Of a stretch of DNA of 64,000 nt, positions 18,455-27,085 are shown one piece after another. Origin of the DNA: Paenibacillus sp. Marseille-Q4541 (GTDB taxonomy: Bacteria > Bacillota > Bacilli > Paenibacillales > Paenibacillaceae); contig NZ_JAGXCY010000021.1 of the NCBI RefSeq assembly GCF_018310695.1, positions 25,317-89,316 of the forward strand, in the 5' to 3' direction. The notes beneath the pieces are model-generated. The model searched no databases and had not been told where the DNA came from. It worked only from the letters and a program-made list of their open reading frames with translations. Positions within the stretch are counted from its first letter, which is position 1. Every line of letters starts with the position of its first letter. Position numbers and translations under genes: made by a program.

Positions 18455-19513
18455 GTGAACTTAGATGGCAGGGGAACGGAACCAGATGGAAAAATAGTCT
18501 TTGCCATTGTTGGCTGTCAGCACCCCCACATCTCTATTTTTATCGAGGAAATGCTGGCTCTTAGACACAGCTGTGCCGGAATTTATGATGCAGGTGATCA
18601 AACGCTCGCAAAACAATTGGCTGAGCAATATCAGATTCCATTTGCCGAAAGTGTAGAGGCGCTGCTGATGAATGAAGAGGTGCAGATTGTAGGCAGTTCC
18701 GCGATCAACAGCGAGAAAATCAAGATTGCCACCTTGTGTGAACAGTATGGTAAACACCTGATGCTGGATAAGCCTGCTGTCGTCGATAGAGAAGGGCTCT
18801 ATCAACTGGAACAGATCATAAGCAGGGAAAAGATCCAGATTGGAATGTTATTAACCGAGCGATATCGGCCATCTTTATATACGCTTCAAGAACTGATTCG
18901 CCAAGATCAGCTAGGAAAGCTGGTTAGCATTACGATGCGGAAACCTCACCGGTTACGCCCACATACTAGACCAAAGTGGCATTTTAACAAAGAACAATCC
19001 GGAGGGATTATCATCGACTTGCTTATTCATGATTTTGATCTTCTCAGATGGCTGACAGGGCAGGAAGTAAGTGAAGCCAGCGGAAGAATGGGGAAACAGA
19101 TATTGCCTGAATACCCGGAGTTTTATGATACGGCAGCGGTACAGGTAGAGCTGGATCAAGGAACGATGGCACAGCTGTATGCGGACTGGCATGCACCGGA
19201 GAAATGCTGGACGTGGGGGGATGGACGAATTTTCGTAACGGGAACAAAAGGGAGCGCAGAGATCAGGCTCGCTGGAGATCCAGCTGTTTCCAATGAGGAA
19301 GAATTGCTGCTATTGATGACGCATGAACACGAGCTTGAGGAAGTTTCGCTTCGCACACCCAAGTCTACGGTGACAGAGGACTTTTTGAGACGTGTTCAAG
19401 GGAAGGCACATGAATTCACTCATGAGGATCTGCTTGAAGCAACCAGAGCAACTTTACTTGCTGATGAGCATGCAAAACGAGTGAAGTTCTTGAAGTCAAT
19501 GACACAGGCATAA
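18455..19513 (+). CDS. Gfo/Idh/MocA family oxidoreductase
   Basis: NAD(P)-dependent dehydrogenase of sugars or inositols. The Rossmann start is unusual (AIVGCQHPHIS), the EKP motif appears as DKPAV, and the C-terminal domain has the substrate motif IIIDLLIHDFDLLRWL with conserved D and H. I start at GTG 18455, seven bases after AGGAGG (18442-18447). The ATG at 18422 would overlap the isomerase gene and has no ribosome binding site. The next dehydrogenase is a distant paralogue. Probably acts on the same pathway as the isomerase upstream. Confidence 0.88.
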   Translation: MNLDGRGTEPDGKIVFAIVGCQHPHISIFIEEMLALRHSCAGIYDAGDQTLAKQLAEQYQIPFAESVEALLMNEEVQIVGSSAINSEKIKIATLCEQYGKHLMLDKPAVVDREGLYQLEQIISREKIQIGMLLTERYRPSLYTLQELIRQDQLGKLVSITMRKPHRLRPHTRPKWHFNKEQSGGIIIDLLIHDFDLLRWLTGQEVSEASGRMGKQILPEYPEFYDTAAVQVELDQGTMAQLYADWHAPEKCWTWGDGRIFVTGTKGSAEIRLAGDPAVSNEEELLLLMTHEHELEEVSLRTPKSTVTEDFLRRVQGKAHEFTHEDLLEATRATLLADEHAKRVKFLKSMTQA

Positions 19514-19578
19514 TCCAGACTTTCGACTTACGAGCTTATGATGAGATTCGGGTTGAATGGGGACAGGGGGAGAACGGG

Positions 19579-20607
19579 ATGGAATCTATTACAGAACCGC
19601 TGAGGTATGGAATTATAGGATGCGGTATTATTGCAGAGGTCCATGCATCTGAGATGGTTAAAGTACCAGAAGCACAGCTGATTGCCGTATGTGACAGCAA
19701 CCCGGATCAGGCAGCCAGATTCTCATCGCAATATGGCGCAGCTGCGTACAGTGATCTGGATACTTTTCTCGCGAGAGCAGATCTGGAGGCGGTATGTATC
19801 TGTACTCCCAGTGGTCTGCACGTAGAGCAAGTGATTCAGGCAGCTAAGGCAGGGAAACATATTCTCTGTGAGAAGCCGATGGCCATTGAAATGGCGGGTT
19901 TGAGCCGGATGATCGAGGCTTGCCGTGAAGCGGGAGTTCAGCTTGCGACGATTTTTCCAAGAAGAATGTCTCCTCAAGCAAAGTATGCAAAGCAATTAAT
20001 TGAGCAAGGTACACTTGGAAGGTTAAGTTTATGCTCTGCTTATGTCAAAATCTATCGTAGTCAGGATTACTATGACAGTGCTGGCTGGCGGGGAACGTGG
20101 GAGATGGATGGCGGCGGTGCCATGATGAATCAGGGCATTCATACGGTGGATATGCTGCAATGGCTTGCTGGAAGCGTCGTTTCATTACAGGGAAAGGCGC
20201 GAAATGTACTTAGGAACATCGAGGTAGAGGATACCGCGATTACTATGCTTGAGTATGAGAGTGGAGCTATGGGCGTGCTGGAAATTACGACGACGGCGTT
20301 CAAAGGCAAGGGACAGCGGATTGAAATCTATGGAGAAAAAGGTTCGCTCATTATTGAAGAAGATGATATTGTGCAGCTTGAGGTCGAAGGACAGCAGATA
20401 CAGCTCCCCGTATTTCCTCCTTTTCAGGTCATTCCCGACGGGCACCGGGAACAGATTCGTGACCTTTGTTATGCCGTTCGTGAGCAGCGAGAGCCGATTG
20501 TATCCGGAAAAGAAGGAAAGCATTCACTGGAGATTATTCTTGGCACGTATGCTTCTTCCCGTCAGCAAAAAGAAATTCGGGTAAAAGAGTATTTCGTCGT
20601 TAGATGA
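19579..20607 (+). CDS. Gfo/Idh/MocA family oxidoreductase
   Basis: Second NAD(P)-dependent sugar dehydrogenase of the operon, 342 aa. The Rossmann loop is YGIIGCGIIAEVHA, the EKP motif CEKPMAIE, and the substrate-binding helix GGGAMMNQGIHTVDMLQWL carries the catalytic histidine. GGGGGAG precedes ATG 19579. It closes the carbohydrate block; a hairpin with a T-rich tail follows at 20642. Confidence 0.93.
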   Translation: MESITEPLRYGIIGCGIIAEVHASEMVKVPEAQLIAVCDSNPDQAARFSSQYGAAAYSDLDTFLARADLEAVCICTPSGLHVEQVIQAAKAGKHILCEKPMAIEMAGLSRMIEACREAGVQLATIFPRRMSPQAKYAKQLIEQGTLGRLSLCSAYVKIYRSQDYYDSAGWRGTWEMDGGGAMMNQGIHTVDMLQWLAGSVVSLQGKARNVLRNIEVEDTAITMLEYESGAMGVLEITTTAFKGKGQRIEIYGEKGSLIIEEDDIVQLEVEGQQIQLPVFPPFQVIPDGHREQIRDLCYAVREQREPIVSGKEGKHSLEIILGTYASSRQQKEIRVKEYFVVR

Positions 20608-20641
20608 GCGGGTGCATGCAGCGAAGGTAAGCAGCAGAGGT

Positions 20642-20680
20642 AAGGCCAGCAGAACAAGAGTCTGCGGGCCTTGATTTATT
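20642..20680 (+). terminator. Terminator of the carbohydrate operon
   Basis: AAGGCC-A-GCAGA pairs with TCTGC-G-GGCCTT around a 7-nt loop, followed by GATTTATTTT. Confidence 0.8.
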
Positions 20681-20794
20681 TTCACAGCAATGAAAAGGGA
20701 GTAGAAAATAGGGCTGATGGAGACATTACCTAAGTGAATTGTAATGCTTCAAAAAGGCTTGTGTGGGTTACAATGCATATAGAGGTTTGTTACC

Positions 20795-20824
20795 TTGATT
20801 TTGGGTGAGCGAATTTGTTACAAT
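20795..20824 (+). promoter_or_regulatory. Probable smpB promoter
   Basis: TTGATT (20795-20800), 18-bp spacer, extended -10 TGTTACAAT (TACAAT at 20819-20824). A second TTACAAT lies 50 bases upstream (20768). The 309-base gap 20608-20916 holds only this and the preceding terminator. Confidence 0.55.
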
Positions 20825-20916
20825 GAAGACCGGAAAAGATTGTATTTGAAAAGAGTAACAGGCAAGACCGTCCACGCTATGATGGTTAATCAGTATGCTT
20901 GAGAAGAGGTGAGAAC

Positions 20917-21393
20917 ATGGCGAAGAATGACAGTAAGGTGCTTGCGCAAAATAAAAAGGCTTCCCATGACTACTTCATCGAGGATACCTATGAAGCAGGG
21001 ATGGTGCTAACCGGTACGGAGATCAAATCTCTGCGGAACGGTCGTGCGAATATCGGAGACGCCTTTGCGACCATTCGTAATGGAGAGATTCATATTCACA
21101 ACATGCACATCAGTCCGTTCGAGCAAGGGAACCGTAACAATCCGGATGATCCAACAAGAACACGGAAGCTGCTTATGCATAAAGCTCAGATCCACAAACT
21201 ACTTGGACTATCCAAGCAGGATGGATACTCGATCGTACCTTTGAAGATTTATATAAAGAATGGGTATGCGAAGCTGTTACTTGGACTTGGTAAAGGTAAG
21301 AAACAGTATGATAAACGGGATACCGCAGCGAAGCGGGATGCACAGCGTGACATTCAGCGTGCACTGCGCGAGAAGCAGAAGATTGCCCGGTAA
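20917..21393 (+). CDS. smpB: SsrA-binding protein SmpB
   Basis: Binds tmRNA and delivers it to stalled ribosomes. It is 158 aa, with the family start (KVLAQNKKASHDYFIEDTYEAG), the RNA-binding barrel (GTEIKSLRNGRANIGDAFA) and the basic C-terminal tail that enters the mRNA channel (GKKQYDKRDTAAKRDAQRDI). AGAGGTGAG precedes ATG 20917. It sits directly upstream of ssrA, its RNA partner. Confidence 0.97.
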   Translation: MAKNDSKVLAQNKKASHDYFIEDTYEAGMVLTGTEIKSLRNGRANIGDAFATIRNGEIHIHNMHISPFEQGNRNNPDDPTRTRKLLMHKAQIHKLLGLSKQDGYSIVPLKIYIKNGYAKLLLGLGKGKKQYDKRDTAAKRDAQRDIQRALREKQKIAR

Positions 21394-21488
21394 GATTAAT
21401 GTTTATGGTATGAAGCTATATATGGTATCTATCTCCTTGTTTTCCTGCAAGATATAGAGTTCCGTATGTCGCATTATATATATGTTTG

Positions 21489-21497
21489 TGATATACT
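21489..21497 (+). promoter_or_regulatory. Probable ssrA promoter, extended -10
   Basis: TGATATACT (TG-n-TATACT) with no good -35. Transcription from here gives a leader of about 140 nt before the mature 5' end. The leader contains a hairpin (CATCCTTTT at 21554-21562 with AAAAGGATG at 21573-21581), which would be removed during maturation. Confidence 0.5.
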
Positions 21498-21646
21498 AAG
21501 TTTGTACGAGAGAGGAACGTACGATCTCGTGAAGACAAGTTTTTGCTTCTGATCATCCTTTTACCATGGAGGAAAAGGATGCGGAATAGATCTACTTTTG
21601 CTCAGGATACTACATCCGATCTATCCAAAGAAGCCCTTTTTATTAA

Positions 21647-22007
21647 GGGGGCGTTTATGGATTCGACGGGGATAGTTCGAGCATGAGTAGCGGGTAGTGG
21701 GGACGCGTCCGCTTCATCAACGCTAAAGCCTATTAAACGGCAAACAACAAAACAACTACGCTTTCGCAGCTTAATAACCTGTGAGCGTGCTCTTACTCTG
21801 TATCGCCCATGTACCGGGATAAGGGCTCAACTTTAGTGGGATACGCTGTCTAGTCTCCGCCTGCGGCTAGCTGAAGAAGACAATCAGGCTGACCTGAAGG
21901 GAATCCGGTAACGGGGAGTCTCTAGGGTGACATTAAATCTGTTACTACACCCGTAGAAGCTTATGTGGCGTTATCTTCGGACAGGGGTTCGACTCCCCTC
22001 GCCTCCA
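21647..22007 (+). ncRNA. ssrA: Transfer-messenger RNA (tmRNA, ssrA)
   Basis: The 5' acceptor strand GGGGGCG pairs with the 3' strand CGCCTCC (one G-U), and the T-arm GGGGTTCGACTCCCC is intact. The tag frame at 21739-21774 encodes GKQQNNYAFAA then TAA. The 3' end is discriminator A22007 followed by TAT, so CCA is not encoded and must be added after transcription. The gene is complete, yet the island begins at its last base, so it serves as attB without being inactivated. Confidence 0.96.
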
Positions 22008-22008
22008 T
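21999..22008 (+). repeat. Left attachment core (attL) of the island
   Basis: TCGCCTCCAT at the ssrA 3' end, repeated at 47125-47134. The recombinase stop codon is four bases away. Confidence 0.6.
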
Positions 22009-22011
22009 ATG

Positions 22012-23553
22012 TTAAATCCACAACCGAATCCGGTTGTGGATTTTGCGTTTCAGGGATATGATAAGCTCGACGTGTTCTTTGTATACAATTACTTTTTCAA
22101 CATAACTGGCAACGAACTTCTTGATTGCGGGAAGGTTCCTAGCGACTACATGGTCTTTGAATTTGGAAAGCAGTTGACGTAGAGTTTCTTCTGTAATAGG
22201 TGCTTTTTTCTTTTTTGCACAGTGCTCAATGATGGATTGTTCGAGTTTCAGCTTTTGGTCTTCGAGTTCATCCAGTTTACTGAACAGAGATGTATTAGAA
22301 ACACCACTGGCCACTGCACTAACGATATTTTCAATCTGCTTGTTTGCCTCGCGCAGATTCCTTTCGAGCCTTACGGCTTCCATTTGAGAGGTTTCATCTT
22401 TCTTTTCCTGGAAATCAGTAAGTTCCCGTGCTAGTAGCGGGATGGCATCATCGTTAAAAATCTTCTTTTGAAGCTCGTCGATGACGTAGCTTTCTACGTA
22501 TTCCCGGCGCAATTCGGGATTCTTACAGGCTTTGCATTGATCACGGTTGCCACAGCGGTAGGTGACATACTTTAGCTTGTTGCGTCCACTGTACTTTGTG
22601 TTGCCCATCATGGCGTACTCATAACCGAGATTGTTTAGGCATTCTCCGCAAACAATCAGGCCGCTCAAAAGATATAATTCCTTCGCTTTATACCTTCCAG
22701 ATTTCCGCTTGTTCGTGGACAACTTGTCCTGAACTTGCTGAAACACATCTTTTGAGATGATTGCAGGCATTCCGCCTTCGATTCGAATAACATCCTCACT
22801 ATTCTTTTTTCGGTTACTGTTCCGCTTGCCAAGCGCATCTTTGCCATCCGTCAGATTGAAAATATAGACACCCATGTACTTCTCGTTACGTAGAACATCA
22901 TGTATGGTGTTCTTGCCAATCGGTTTTCCGTAGCGAGAACGGTACCCTTTCTCCTGGAGTGCCGTAATTATTTGGTTATAGCCGAAGCCATCAAGGAACA
23001 TAGAAAAGATTGTTTCAATAATGCCGCGTTCATTCTCATCAATAATGTATTTCTTTGAGGTTGGATCGACTGCGTAACCGATAGGAGGGAGCCCACCGGT
23101 ATGTCTGCATTGGTACGCCGTCTCCTTCATTCCCTTCATGACCTCGCGGGTGAGGTTCTTGGAATAATACTCCGCCATACCCTCAAGCAGTGATTCCAAA
23201 ATAATACTTTCTGGTGAGCCATCTAGATTTTCGGTAACGCTCAATAGCTTTACATCATTAACTTTAAGCTTACGCTTGTATTTGGCACTGTCATATTTAT
23301 CCCTTGAGAATCTATCAAGTTTATGGACAATAACACAATCGAAAAGATTCTTTTCGCTGTCGGCGATCATCTGTTGAAACTCAGGGCGGCGGTCGGAAGT
23401 CGCCGTTTTGGCACGGTCAGCATAGACCTTCACAAGCTTGTAGCTGTTCCTCTTGCAGTATTCTTCGATGGCGCGAACCTGTGCGTCAATGGATTCGTCT
23501 CTTTGATTATCACTGGAGAATCGACAGTACGCTGCGGCACGTTGAATAGTCAT
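22012..23553 (-). CDS. Large serine recombinase (site-specific integrase)
   Basis: Integrates or excises the island. The N-terminal resolvase domain has catalytic Ser13 in YCRFSSDNQ and the arginine-rich HKLDRFSRDKYD. A recombinase domain follows, then a zinc ribbon (CGECLNN...RCGNRDQCKAC) and a coiled coil (about 385-450). The length is 513 aa. I start at ATG 23553 (MTIQRAAAYC), preceded by AAGGGGGA; the frame extends upstream without a better start. The gene ends four bases from the ssrA attachment core, the usual arrangement for an integrase beside its att site. It appears intact. Confidence 0.93.
   Translation of the reverse strand: MTIQRAAAYCRFSSDNQRDESIDAQVRAIEEYCKRNSYKLVKVYADRAKTATSDRRPEFQQMIADSEKNLFDCVIVHKLDRFSRDKYDSAKYKRKLKVNDVKLLSVTENLDGSPESIILESLLEGMAEYYSKNLTREVMKGMKETAYQCRHTGGLPPIGYAVDPTSKKYIIDENERGIIETIFSMFLDGFGYNQIITALQEKGYRSRYGKPIGKNTIHDVLRNEKYMGVYIFNLTDGKDALGKRNSNRKKNSEDVIRIEGGMPAIISKDVFQQVQDKLSTNKRKSGRYKAKELYLLSGLIVCGECLNNLGYEYAMMGNTKYSGRNKLKYVTYRCGNRDQCKACKNPELRREYVESYVIDELQKKIFNDDAIPLLARELTDFQEKKDETSQMEAVRLERNLREANKQIENIVSAVASGVSNTSLFSKLDELEDQKLKLEQSIIEHCAKKKKAPITEETLRQLLSKFKDHVVARNLPAIKKFVASYVEKVIVYKEHVELIISLKRKIHNRIRLWI
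22014..22046 (+). terminator. Terminator downstream of ssrA, supplied by the island
   Basis: AAATCCACAACCG (22014-22026) pairs perfectly with CGGTTGTGGATTT (22031-22043), then TTTTG. It overlaps the last codons of the recombinase gene on the other strand. A sister hairpin (47149-47175) beyond attR is presumably the original ssrA terminator. Confidence 0.8.
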
Positions 23554-23617
23554 GGTGGATTCCCCCTTTTGTTTTATGGACGGCACCCCGTTTAGACACG
23601 GAGTTGCATCTGTCAGG

Positions 23618-23794
23618 TTAAATGGCTCGGTTTCGGCGTACGATCGCATCAAGTGCTTCAACGGCGGATTGGTAATACTGTTCTGGCGTTTCACGGACTT
23701 GCCCAGCTTGTTCCCAAGCCGAGATATCTGGATTGTAGAGTGCTTTCTTGAGCTTATCTCGTGAGATGCGGGTTCGGTAGTTTGCGATTTTCAT
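23618..23794 (-). CDS. Small hypothetical protein
   Basis: 58 residues, basic and probably helical, with no family I recognise. ATG 23794 is preceded by AAGGGGGA, the same type of site as the recombinase gene 64 bases downstream, so they are likely co-transcribed. Position next to the integrase makes a recombination directionality factor possible, but nothing in the sequence proves it. The frame continues upstream into the RadC remnant without another good start. Confidence 0.5.
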   Translation of the reverse strand: MKIANYRTRISRDKLKKALYNPDISAWEQAGQVRETPEQYYQSAVEALDAIVRRNRAI

Positions 23795-23847
23795 TCCTGT
23801 TTCCCCCTTGTTCTGTGCTTGTAGTGCTTGTGCTGAGTAGATGATGT

Positions 23848-24343
23848 CTACATCAGCGAGTTCTCCTTCATACTGGTGAAGTTGCCATGTCCGAGAATAA
23901 TGTGATCCAATAAATCGATGCCAAGCAAACATCCGCAATCCCGTAGTCGCTCGGTTATTTCAATGTCCTCTGGGCTTGGATCAAGGATGATTATGGCAAG
24001 CGATAATGGCAGCGGAGTTGGCTAGAACCGCCAACTTAAACGTTTCTCGAGGATGAACAAGAGAAGCATTCAGCATCCCGGTAGATACTAAATGGATTGC
24101 GGTCGGCTCATTCTTGGTGTCCAGACAGAGAATGCAAAAGGCTTCCCTGTCGCAGTCACCAATGAACTGGCGAAACAAATCGGCAGCATCCTGGGGCTTG
24201 CGAATCCGCCTTCCTGGGTAGAGTATGGATGATGCCTCTCTAACCATGCGGAGACCGACGACCTGAATAGCTGGAGTCGGCTTTTTTTGCTCATTTCGGA
24301 TTACCGCTATCGACTGCTTGTAAGTTATACTTGTTACTCATCT
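23848..24343 (-). pseudogene. RadC-like JAB-domain protein, frameshifted
   Basis: The middle fragment (24247-23981) reads as a RadC family protein up to the metal motif CHNHP, then meets TGA. In the shifted frame it continues DPSPEDIEITERLRDCG and GIDLLDHIILG to a TAG at 23848-23850. The junction is explained by loss of five bases from the HNHPSGDPS motif. A second frame problem lies near the start: the family-like stretch TPAIQVVGLRMVREASS is not in frame with the ATG at 24343, which has a good GGAGG. RadC-like proteins are frequent on mobile islands; this copy should be inactive. Confidence 0.75.
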
Positions 24344-24451
24344 ATGAATCGCCTCCATGATAGATTTTCCATATCATGGATATATTAAATGAATGAAATT
24401 ATGGCAAAGACGGATTTAACCATAGAAAATGGTGGTTTTTCTGTAATCTCA

Positions 24452-24494
24452 GGCAATCTGGGAGAATCCCGCGTGAAAATCACGCCAGATTGCC
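24452..24494. other. Branched inverted-repeat structure
   Basis: GGCAATCTG (24452-24460) pairs perfectly with CAGATTGCC (24486-24494). The enclosed 25 bases hold a hairpin GCGTG-AAAAT-CACGC and a weaker one GGG-AGAAT-CCC, giving a three-way junction on either strand. It lies in the 240-base gap between two broken genes, where no credible coding region is seen. Replication start, excision site or regulatory RNA are all open. Confidence 0.5.
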
Positions 24495-24584
24495 GATCGC
24501 TTGGCCAGCAAAACGTTGGAACTCGGCGGAGCTATAGGATATTTCCCGTTTTCCCGCAGAGGGCCCACTTACTCTGATTTTGCA

Positions 24585-26263
24585 TTATTGCTCGGTAGAA
24601 GCTGCTTGTCCCGGGTTAAGTCTAATACAATACACAGTTACTGCTGTTGAATCATCGTGAATTTTCCGTTTACGAGTGAAGCGATCTTCTTCGGCATCGA
24701 GCAGGCCTTTCAATTTCCAGTCTTTCAATATAATTTTGGAGTCTTCAAAGCCTCCGTCCTTCATCCATTGACGAAATACAGATGGAAGAATATATACAAA
24801 TTGCTCATCAGACTTCCAATAAGTTCCGCCGAAGACCTTTCTGTTCTCAAGAATGTCTGTACCCATATGAGCGTTCTTAGTCTGCCTCAGTTCGTTAAAG
24901 TTTGAACGATTCATGGTGAATTGCTCGTAGAAGTAGTCTAGCGCTTTTGCTCCGATATCTCGTTCATCGTTTACGGCCTTTTCATTTTCAAGGAGTAGAT
25001 CCAGAATCCTCTTCAGATCGAAATCAAGCCGAAGAGCATTCTGGGCAATTTCTCCCGTAACCATTAGAATAGCCAACTTTTTGGCGATTCTTTGGGAAAA
25101 GTGGCCTTGTCCATGCATCGACTCAACAATTTGACGACTCCAATCCTTCCACATCTGTATAACTTGGATTGTCCTCGATCTAGAAGGTTTGCAGCCAGTA
25201 TTGGTCCCGCATGTCCATAGTTATGAAAGATGGTACTTTTTAAACGATCTGCGCTTTGCGCATCTTTCGTCCAGGTGATATGGCCCAATTCCAAAATTCG
25301 CATGTGAATCCCAGTGTTATGATTCGTTTTCGACGTCAGTGCCTGTTCCCCGTTGGATACAATAGTCGTGCTCCAGGCTCCGGTTTCTTTTAAGCGAGAC
25401 TCTTTGTCCAGGCGTCCCTTTTCTTTTCCGCCTGCAAGATAATAAGCCATGTTGGAAAAGTCCAGACTATCAGACATAGAAATTTCATCAAGACCGAAAA
25501 TTAGTCCGAAGTTGCCAACTAGACTTCCGATGATAGCATTTTGGGTAGACATCCAGGTCTGCATGAGCCCATCCTTGTTCGTTTCGGGATATCCAAATGT
25601 TGAAATGGCTAGGGAGGACGCAGTAGTCTTTCCATGTGTGCTTTTTCCGAAAATGTGAAAAATGAGACTGTCAATCTTGGTTACGGAACTAATTAGTCCG
25701 ACAACTGCTGACGAAAGACCGATCAGAATCGCAAGCTCCAAATTCCTATTTCCCATCACCCATTTTTCAACGGCTTGCTTCCAGTTCTCATATTTGCCTT
25801 TTGGCTGAATGGCCAATGTCCCGCTGTAAGTTGAATCCATTCCGATGGCTTTATAGTGTTTAAAGACCAACTGATTATCATACCTGTCCCATCCAAGCTT
25901 TTGATGGACCCTGTTTTTAGGGGCTTTGGCTTCCTCATTTCTGAGGTGCTTGATGATCTGGGTGGCATTGTGTTCGTAGACATCTGCTCCATACTTCGCG
26001 AGCTCAATGATTTTGTTTCTTTGGAAATCAGCACGTCTAAGAGTAGCCCCTTTTTGCTGACCATTGTATTCAAAGGTAATAGTGAAGGAGAGCTCTCCTG
26101 TATCTATATTTTCATGTACTTCGTTAATCTGAATTGCTTTGGCCACTTTTAAGCGGCCTTTCTTTTCGCCGCGATCCTCCCATATGAATCCGTTTTCCAT
26201 CACGATTTCAGGATAGAAGTAATTCATGGCAGCCTTTGAATACTCATTCCCCGTATCCGTCAT
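24585..26263 (-). pseudogene. DUF927 helicase-like protein, frameshifted
   Basis: The N-terminal part (26263 down to about 25180) is a DUF927 protein with Walker A FGKSTHGKTT and Walker B-like LIFGLDEIS, the type linked to phage and plasmid replication. After NLLDRGQ the homologous frame is lost. Its continuation (MWKDWSRQIVESMHGQGHFS to the stop at 24585) is in another frame, with the shift between about 25155 and 25200. Joined, the two give about 555 residues, a sensible full length. The usual N-terminal start is preceded by AAGGAGT. It was probably the replication helicase of the island and is now disabled, unless this is a sequencing error. Confidence 0.75.
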
Positions 26264-26447
26264 TTTGTTTACTCCTTCTGTTCTCTGTCTTTTCTTTTTT
26301 AAATTTTCTTTGCAAATACACGTGAAAACGGGAATTTTAGCGTTTTCCTTGCTCTAACAGGCGTCTTCTTGTAGATTCATCGGAGTAAGAACGGGATTTT
26401 CCCGTCTCCAAACGGGAACACCCTTGAAACGATGGCTTCTGTATGAA

Positions 26448-26984
26448 CTAAAATTCATTCCGCCGTCTGCGTCCCAAATTGGATGAAAGCCGGTTTCTCC
26501 GAGGCTGTTCATCTTCGGGATCAGAATCGTCTTCTAGATCATCTTCGATTTCAAGCTCGTCATCGTCCAATTCATCATCGTCTAGCTCATTGTCAGAGTC
26601 ATCTTCCTCCAAATGATCTTCCTGATAGCGTTCAATTTCTTCCATGTCCTGCCTATTAACTTTGTAGACCCTTTTGACATTCGTATATCTGCCTTCGTTC
26701 GCGATAATGACCTTGACGTAGTGCCCAACGAGTTCACTGAGGTCAACATTGCACGAGTCTATCCCGAGCGCTGCATCTATCAAGGCATCGAAAGCGCCAT
26801 AAACTTCAGGGTTGTCTACATAACGGTTACTGATAGTCTCTCCTTCTGCCAAAAGCTTGAATTCCACATGCCAGATGTTGCAATCGGACTTGCCCTGCTT
26901 GATTTCAATAATTTCAGCTAGATAAGATCCATCTTGGATATTCGATTTCCGCAGTTTTTTTTCGCGATTGATCATAAAGCTCAT
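26448..26984 (-). CDS. Hypothetical protein with acidic tail, possible ssDNA-binding type
   Basis: 178 aa. Residues 1-115 look like a small beta-barrel (SYLAEIIEIKQGKSDCNIW, FKLLAEGETISNRYVD). Residues 125-160 are a run of Asp and Glu with repeats of DDDEL, and the end is basic (RRRRNEF). This layout and its place ahead of the DUF927 gene suggest a replication accessory or single-strand-binding protein; this is inference and no family is certain. AAGGAGC precedes ATG 26984. The reading frame is intact. The 184 bases after its stop hold nothing obvious. Confidence 0.55.
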   Translation of the reverse strand: MSFMINREKKLRKSNIQDGSYLAEIIEIKQGKSDCNIWHVEFKLLAEGETISNRYVDNPEVYGAFDALIDAALGIDSCNVDLSELVGHYVKVIIANEGRYTNVKRVYKVNRQDMEEIERYQEDHLEEDDSDNELDDDELDDDELEIEDDLEDDSDPEDEQPRRNRLSSNLGRRRRNEF

Positions 26985-27012
26985 AAGTTATGCTCCTTAT
27001 TGATAGATTAGT

Positions 27013-27040
27013 TGGAAAGAACCTCCGGGGGTTCTTTCCA
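27013..27040. repeat. Perfect 11-bp inverted repeat between island genes
   Basis: TGGAAAGAACC, six-base loop, GGTTCTTTCCA. No T-run on either side, so it is more likely an operator or RNA-processing site than a terminator. It lies just upstream of the 26984 gene. Confidence 0.55.
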
Positions 27041-27085
27041 TCAGAAATGAAATGGATAAAGCTTTAAACGACAGACAGTCCGTGA

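Noticed and set aside
24349..24358. A third copy of TCGCCTCCAT, as a possible att site
   Set aside because: It lies in the ribosome binding site (GGAGGCGA on the minus strand) of the RadC-like gene, with no ssrA-like terminator after it; a chance match is likely.
24389..24577. Plus-strand ORF of 62 codons
   Set aside because: It spans the branched inverted repeat, has no ribosome binding site and no coding-like sequence.
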